From Desulfobulbaceae bacterium (GTDB lineage Bacteria > Desulfobacterota > Desulfobulbia > Desulfobulbales > SURF-16): 8,626 nucleotides of DNA. The notes beneath the pieces were generated by a model that saw nothing but the letters and a program-made list of their open reading frames with translations, did not search any database and was not told where the DNA came from. Positions 4,499 through 8,626 of the stretch are shown piece by piece; position 1 is the stretch's first letter, and each line of letters opens with the position of its first letter. Location: the NCBI GenBank assembly GCA_024763115.1, contig JANTGB010000074.1, positions 1 through 8,626 on the forward strand, in the 5' to 3' direction. Made by a program: the position numbers and the translations under genes.

Positions 4499-5428
4499 CT
4501 ACTTAACCAGCAAATGAACAGGAGCAACCTTTACCTGTTTCCGTAATATATCCCTGCAGCTCTCAAGGGCGGCAAGAGTGGCGGGGTAGGGATGACCGAT
4601 ACCAACGGCACTGCCCTGCCTGCGGGCCAGGCGAATCAGGGCCTTGATCTGGATGATTGTTTTTTCCCTGTCCCGGCTGTTATCAAGAAAAACATTGCGT
4701 TTTGCCGTCTTAATGCCTTTTTTTCGGGCCAGGTTCCAGCCGACACTATTGGCGGTAGTCAGGCTGTCAACAAAGAAAAGATTATGTTCCCTGATAAAAT
4801 TCAAGACCGTTGTCATGGCATTCGTGTCGGCGGTGAACTTTGATCCCATGTGATTGTTGACGCCGACGGCAAGCGGTACTGAGGCCAGATCCTCCTGAAA
4901 AATGTTTTTCAGTTGATTTTTGTCCATTGGGGTAAACATGCCGCCGGGACCGGGATTCCAGCGGGCGTCCCGGGCTTCCATGGGCAGATGGAGCATTATG
5001 TCACGGCCCAGTGCGGCAGCCTTTTTCATCTGTTCGGTGGTGTGGGGGCCGTGCGGCAGGAAAGAAAATGTGAGATCAAGGTCAAGGTCAAGAAGTTTAT
5101 TCGGTATCCTGGTCTTGTAACCCATATCATCAATAATGATCGCCACTAAGGGTTGGTGGGGCAGGGTAACAGTCTCTTTGTAGCCGCTGGGGGTAATGAG
5201 ATGGATGGTATTATCAGCCTTGATCGGCTCTTCATAAATGATCTGCGGCGGTTTTTTGTGGACGGTGGCAATCTTTGGCAGGGAAGTTTTTCGGCTGGTT
5301 CCGGGATAAAGAAAAATAATATAACCCAGGCCGGCCAGGGTGCCGGCCAGGACAAGGAAAAGCAGGAGCGGCGGAACAAAACGAAATTTTTTCCCTGTCT
5401 TCTTTTTTGTTTTTTTCTTGCCGGCCAT
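4499..5428 (-). CDS. Divergent polysaccharide deacetylase family protein (YibQ/DUF610 type), membrane-anchored
   Basis: The 309-aa protein has a very Lys-rich cytoplasmic start (residues 2-14), one membrane helix (about 18-41), a linker, and a periplasmic domain from about 90 to the end. The domain carries the family landmarks: VAIIIDDMGYK (95-105), the FSFLPHGPH stretch (121-129), MLHLPMEA (145-152), NNHMGSKFT (191-199), FFVDSLT (218-224) and VGIGHPYPAT (275-284). The fold is related to NodB polysaccharide deacetylases; the acidic pair and histidines suggest a metal site. The substrate is not established, and a role in cell-wall or envelope glycan processing is inferred from the fold. It is the last gene of the operon, 17 bp after the polyprenyl synthase, with GGAG at 5433-5436 as ribosome site. 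No clear terminator follows its stop. Confidence 0.88.
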   Translation of the reverse strand: MAGKKKTKKKTGKKFRFVPPLLLFLVLAGTLAGLGYIIFLYPGTSRKTSLPKIATVHKKPPQIIYEEPIKADNTIHLITPSGYKETVTLPHQPLVAIIIDDMGYKTRIPNKLLDLDLDLTFSFLPHGPHTTEQMKKAAALGRDIMLHLPMEARDARWNPGPGGMFTPMDKNQLKNIFQEDLASVPLAVGVNNHMGSKFTADTNAMTTVLNFIREHNLFFVDSLTTANSVGWNLARKKGIKTAKRNVFLDNSRDREKTIIQIKALIRLARRQGSAVGIGHPYPATLAALESCRDILRKQVKVAPVHLLVK

Positions 5429-5445
5429 TTTTCTCCAGCTGCCTG

Positions 5446-6471
5446 TTATTTTTCCCTGGTCAAGACATATTGCGAAAGTTTGATCAGGATATTGCGTGCC
5501 TGGCTGTCAGAGAAAATATCCAGGGCCTCAACAGCAGTTTCAACCAGGTTTTGCGCCATTTCCTCTGAGTAGCTGAAACCTTGATATTTTTTAATAAAAT
5601 CACATGCTTCAGTAATATGATCCGCCCGCTTTTCCGGCTTGTCGGCCAAAATGGCAAGCAGTCTGTTTTTTTCTTTTTCCGGGGCCTGGTTTAGGGCATG
5701 AATAAGGGGAAGCGTCATTTTCCCTTCAACAAAATCATTACCCACGACCTTGCCGGTTTTGCCGCTGTCTCCCAGGTAATCAAGCAGATCATCCTTTACC
5801 TGAAAAGCCAGCCCCAGGGCATTGCCGTAGAGGTTCAGGGCAGCAAGCTGTTTCTCATCAGCTCCCTGTTCGTAAATACCGCCGCTCAGGCAGGCCGTGG
5901 CAATCAGGGCGCCGGTTTTTCCCCGGAGAACGTTAAAATAGTTCTCCTCGGACAATAATTGCCTGCCTGCTGTCTGCATCTGAAGAAATTCAGCCTCAAT
6001 CATGGCGCAGATTGCCTGGCCGACCGCAGCCTGCAGCCCAACCCCGGCAATTTTTCCAGCCAGGGTCATGGCCAGGGAATGAAGAAAATCTCCAGCCAGG
6101 ATAACCGGGGTTATGCCGAATTTTATATTTGCCGCAGTCTTGCCCCGCCTGGTTTCGGCATTATCAATTACATCATCATGGAGCAGACTGGCTCCGTGGA
6201 GATATTCAAAAACCGTAGCCAGTCGATAAAGATTATCCGGGGCGACAAGCTCTTCTTCAGTGGCAAATCCCTCTGGAATTTTATTAATAACACAGGCCCT
6301 GGCGCAAAATATAGTTAGAATCGGCCTGAATCGTTTGCCGCCGTTAAAAATTGCGTAATTAATTACCTCAGCCAGCAGCGGGTTCTCTATTGTTGCCAGC
6401 TCCTGTTTCATGGTCTGGTTGATTTTAGTTGACTCGGGCTGCAATATGCCAAGCAATTCGTCTTTATCCAC
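5446..6471 (-). CDS. ispB: Long-chain polyprenyl diphosphate synthase (octaprenyl/heptaprenyl type)
   Basis: The 341-aa protein is a trans-prenyltransferase that adds isopentenyl units to an allylic diphosphate. It shows the substrate-binding GGKRFRP (44-50), the first Asp-rich motif DDVID (99-103) followed by NAETRRG, and the second, DDLLD (227-231), in FQVKDDLLDYLGD. The residues four and five before the first motif are Ser and Ala, small side chains that leave the tunnel open, so a long-chain product is likely. The usual role is the side chain of menaquinone or ubiquinone; product length cannot be read from sequence. The start codon is GTG. The gene begins 4 bp after the helicase stop and its ribosome site lies inside the end of that gene, implying translational coupling. 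Product length and the exact symbol are less sure than the family. Confidence 0.93.
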   Translation of the reverse strand: MDKDELLGILQPESTKINQTMKQELATIENPLLAEVINYAIFNGGKRFRPILTIFCARACVINKIPEGFATEEELVAPDNLYRLATVFEYLHGASLLHDDVIDNAETRRGKTAANIKFGITPVILAGDFLHSLAMTLAGKIAGVGLQAAVGQAICAMIEAEFLQMQTAGRQLLSEENYFNVLRGKTGALIATACLSGGIYEQGADEKQLAALNLYGNALGLAFQVKDDLLDYLGDSGKTGKVVGNDFVEGKMTLPLIHALNQAPEKEKNRLLAILADKPEKRADHITEACDFIKKYQGFSYSEEMAQNLVETAVEALDIFSDSQARNILIKLSQYVLTREK

Positions 6472-6475
6472 CTGA

Positions 6476-8449
6476 TTATCCTTGTTTTTTCATAAAGTTA
6501 TCCACCTCTGCCAGTTCCCTGATCAGTGGGCTGGCGGGCAGGCTTTTTAAAAATAACCGGCCATACTGTCTGGTCATGAGCCGGACATCCATTATTACCA
6601 GCAATCCCTGGTCCGTGGCGCAACGCATCAAGCGACCGATTCCCTGGCGCAGGGTAAGGATGGCTCTCGGGATCTGAAAATCAAAAAAAGGATTGCCGTC
6701 CTGTTTTTTGATCTGATTTATTCTAGCCATGATAACAGGATCGCTGGGAACTTCAAAAGGAAGTTTATCAATTATTACGCAGCTCAGTGTTTTGCCCGGC
6801 ACATTAACCCCCTCCCAGAAACTGGCTACCGCCAGGAGGACTGAATGGGTATCTTTTTGAAATTGTTCAAGAAGCACTGCTCTGGGACTGGTGCCCTGCA
6901 TGAGCAGGGGATAGTTTATTTCCTCTTTTAAATATGCGTGCATTTTTTCCATGGCCTTGATGCTGGTGAAAAGCAGCAGGGCCCTTCCTTCGGTCAGGCG
7001 GAGGATGGCGCTTATTCGCTCCTGCATGGCTCGCAGATATCCAGGCTGGGCCGGAAGGGGAAAGCTATTTTCCGGGATATAGAGGCGGGTATGGTTGGGA
7101 TAGTCAAATGGCGTCGGCAACTGCAGGGTTTTCGTGTTACCGTCAAGCCCGAGGCGCTCAAAGAAATAGGTGAATTTGCCGCCGGTTGTCAGGGTGGCCG
7201 AAGTAAAAACTATACTTCTGACCTGAGGATAAAGGGATTCCTGGAGATCTGTGGCAATTTCAATAGGTGAGGCTGACAGGGTTATGGTTTTTTTTCGTTT
7301 TTCAAACCAGTACACATAGTCGTTACGCTGTTCCTCTGCTGTGGCGGCAATATTGGTCAGCAGCTCGTTAGAGCGGCGCAGCATATTATTCCAGGCATCA
7401 TTAAGCTGGGCCATTATTTCCAGTTGTCCGGCCAAAGAGATAATCCGCTCTTTTAAAGCTGATATTTCCTTTTGCCGGTCCGGGATCTGTTCCAGGGTCT
7501 CAAGCAAAGGGAACCTGCCCTGTTTTTTGGGAAAAATTGTGACAAAATGATCGGCCTGCGCTGCCATACTGCGGGCCAGCCGGCTGATTTTTTCAATTTT
7601 CTTACCCTTGCTTTCCCGGGCCAGCCTGTCAATATCCCCGGCAAGATCAATTACCTGGAAGTGGCTGAAGGAAACACCGAAATAGCGGGTGGCGATATTT
7701 TCCAGATGATGGGCTTCGTCAAAAATTACCGACTCATAGCGGGGAAGAACTTCGGCAAAACCAAAACGGCGCAGGGCCAGGTCGGAAAAAAAGAGATGGT
7801 GATTGACTATGAGCAGCTGGGCCCGGGCTGCTTTTTTCCGCAGCCGGTTTAAGAAACAGGCTTCCCCCTCAGGGCAGTTGCCGCCCAGACATTGACTGCT
7901 GTCGGCGCTGATTTCGAACCAGAGCGGGGCGTTATCCGCCAGCCAGTCAAGCTCGGCCCGATCACCGCTATTGGTTTCCTGGAGCCATTCTTCCAGGGCC
8001 CGAATGTCCTCGCTTTTTTCAAAGAGGTTCAGCTGGGGCGAGGCAAAGAGCTGTTTCCAGCGATAAAGGCAGAGATAGTTGCGCCGGCCCTTGACGCACA
8101 GGGCGGAAAGATCAGGGGCAATGTTTTTTTTAATAAAGGGTATTTCTTTGTTAAGAATCTGATCCTGCAGGTTCAGGGTGTTGGTGGAAATAATTATTTT
8201 CCGGCCACTTAAAACTCCAGGGACAAGATATGCCAGGGTTTTACCAATGCCGGTTTCCGCTTCAACAGTTATTTTCCGCCCCATCTGTTCAGCCACGTCA
8301 TTCGGCCGGTCATCATCCAGCGCCTGGGCCACAGCCTCGGCCATGGCCAGTTGTCCGGGCCGGGACTCGTAGCCCGGTAGTTTTTGAGCCAGAATCCCGT
8401 CAGGCGCGAATATTTTTTTAATTTCTGCGCTGAGGTTAAAGTAAATCAT
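6476..8449 (-). CDS. dinG: ATP-dependent iron-sulfur DNA helicase, DinG/YoaA (XPD-like) family
   Basis: The 657-aa protein is a superfamily 2 helicase of the XPD/DinG group, which unwinds DNA 5' to 3' in repair and in clearing R-loops or stalled forks. Visible motifs in order: Q-motif region SRPGQLAMAEAV (29-40), Walker A EAETGIGKT (63-71), four cluster cysteines at 127, 187, 192 and 198 with the spacing known from DinG, DEAH box (244-247), TSATL (416-420), LLLFTS (491-496), FWEGVNVPG (544-552) and motif VI QGIGRLMR (602-609). There is no exonuclease domain at the N-terminus, so it is the DinG/YoaA rather than the DinG-exonuclease type. It leads the three-gene operon. The ATG at 8449 is the only start after an in-frame stop 21 bases upstream, and its ribosome site is weak. 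A 4Fe-4S cluster is inferred from the cysteines. Confidence 0.93.
   Translation of the reverse strand: MIYFNLSAEIKKIFAPDGILAQKLPGYESRPGQLAMAEAVAQALDDDRPNDVAEQMGRKITVEAETGIGKTLAYLVPGVLSGRKIIISTNTLNLQDQILNKEIPFIKKNIAPDLSALCVKGRRNYLCLYRWKQLFASPQLNLFEKSEDIRALEEWLQETNSGDRAELDWLADNAPLWFEISADSSQCLGGNCPEGEACFLNRLRKKAARAQLLIVNHHLFFSDLALRRFGFAEVLPRYESVIFDEAHHLENIATRYFGVSFSHFQVIDLAGDIDRLARESKGKKIEKISRLARSMAAQADHFVTIFPKKQGRFPLLETLEQIPDRQKEISALKERIISLAGQLEIMAQLNDAWNNMLRRSNELLTNIAATAEEQRNDYVYWFEKRKKTITLSASPIEIATDLQESLYPQVRSIVFTSATLTTGGKFTYFFERLGLDGNTKTLQLPTPFDYPNHTRLYIPENSFPLPAQPGYLRAMQERISAILRLTEGRALLLFTSIKAMEKMHAYLKEEINYPLLMQGTSPRAVLLEQFQKDTHSVLLAVASFWEGVNVPGKTLSCVIIDKLPFEVPSDPVIMARINQIKKQDGNPFFDFQIPRAILTLRQGIGRLMRCATDQGLLVIMDVRLMTRQYGRLFLKSLPASPLIRELAEVDNFMKKQG
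6479..6483 (-). promoter_or_regulatory. Ribosome-binding site AAGGA overlapping the helicase stop
   Basis: On the minus strand AAGGA precedes the GTG start at 6471 by 7 bases and overlaps the last codons and the TAA of the helicase gene. It decides a GTG start for the polyprenyl synthase, because no in-frame ATG is better placed, and it couples translation of the two genes. Confidence 0.7.
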
Positions 8450-8533
8450 GGGCCGTTTATGCCGGCCTGTTTAAGGTTGCATTGATCTTTTGACATTTTC
8501 AGAAAACAGTAATGTGAAATTTCTTGTAATTTT
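8450..8533 (-). promoter_or_regulatory. Leader of the helicase operon, no clear promoter seen
   Basis: This AT-rich stretch separates the helicase ATG from the repeat module at the right edge, so the promoter of the operon must lie here or within the repeat. I see no convincing pair of -35 and -10 boxes on the minus strand and no strong ribosome site. Confidence 0.3.
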
Positions 8534-8626
8534 GTAACTACTCATGGGGTAAGCACCATAACTTCGCTAACCCCTGTAATTGTAACTGGTTACAGGGTGC
8601 CGTAGATTTTCGTGATCAGGTCGGCG
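8534..8626. repeat. GTAA-ended repeat module, right-edge copy (continues beyond window)
   Basis: The 53-bp module GTAACTACTCA to AATTGTAAC spans 8534-8586 and aligns gap-free with 541-593 and 1578-1630. It is directly followed by another variant of the terminal sequence, GTAACTGGTTACAGGGTGCC (8582-8601), sharing its GTAAC. AGATTTTCGTGATCAG then follows at 8604-8619, echoing 636-651. The element is cut by the window edge, so its far end and any transposase are out of sight. Confidence 0.62.

Overview
The window (about 8.6 kb, moderate GC) looks like a chromosomal segment of a Gram-negative bacterium, most likely a Desulfobacterota (sulfate- or sulfur-metabolising deltaproteobacterial) genome. 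The outer-membrane TonB-dependent receptor shows the Gram-negative envelope. The deltaproteobacterial placement rests on the short two-helix sensor domain of the histidine kinase, the helicase / polyprenyl synthase / divergent polysaccharide deacetylase gene set, and the style of intergenic repeats. It is an inference from family resemblance, not from a marker gene.

Layout. (1) 1-507, minus strand: the first 169 codons of a TonB-dependent receptor that runs off the left edge. (2) 508-1838: a gene-free stretch of 1.3 kb packed with repeats: a CACGAAG-iterated inverted repeat, a 92-bp MITE-like element with a near-perfect 8-bp target duplication, two copies of a GTAACTACTCA-starting module, and a compact transcription unit (promoter, hairpin, strong terminator) that is a good small-RNA candidate. 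(3) 1839-3786, plus strand: a histidine kinase and a NarL/FixJ-type response regulator overlapping by 8 bp. (4) 3791-4370, plus strand: an inverted repeat placed like an activator site, a -10 box, a long leader with a hairpin, a 111-aa exported Gly/Lys-rich protein built of three imperfect repeats, and a strong terminator. (5) 4385-4445: another GTAA-ended repeat between convergent units. (6) 8449-4499, minus strand: a compact three-gene operon for a DinG/YoaA-type iron-sulfur helicase, a long-chain polyprenyl diphosphate synthase and a membrane-anchored divergent polysaccharide deacetylase. (7) 8534-8626: a further copy of the repeat module, continuing past the right edge.

How it fits together. 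The minus-strand operon is ordinary housekeeping (DNA repair, quinone side chain or lipid carrier, envelope). The accessory part is the two-component pair with the exported Gly/Lys-rich protein. The GTAGGA-N5-TCCTAC palindrome lies about 42 bp upstream of the predicted transcription start of that gene, where a NarL-type regulator would activate. The most testable new idea is therefore a small regulatory module in which a membrane PAS kinase controls production of a repeat-containing secreted protein. The second is the orphan small-RNA candidate at 1441-1523. The third is a dispersed, apparently non-autonomous repeat family whose ends resemble IS66-type termini (GTAA ends, 8-bp duplication).
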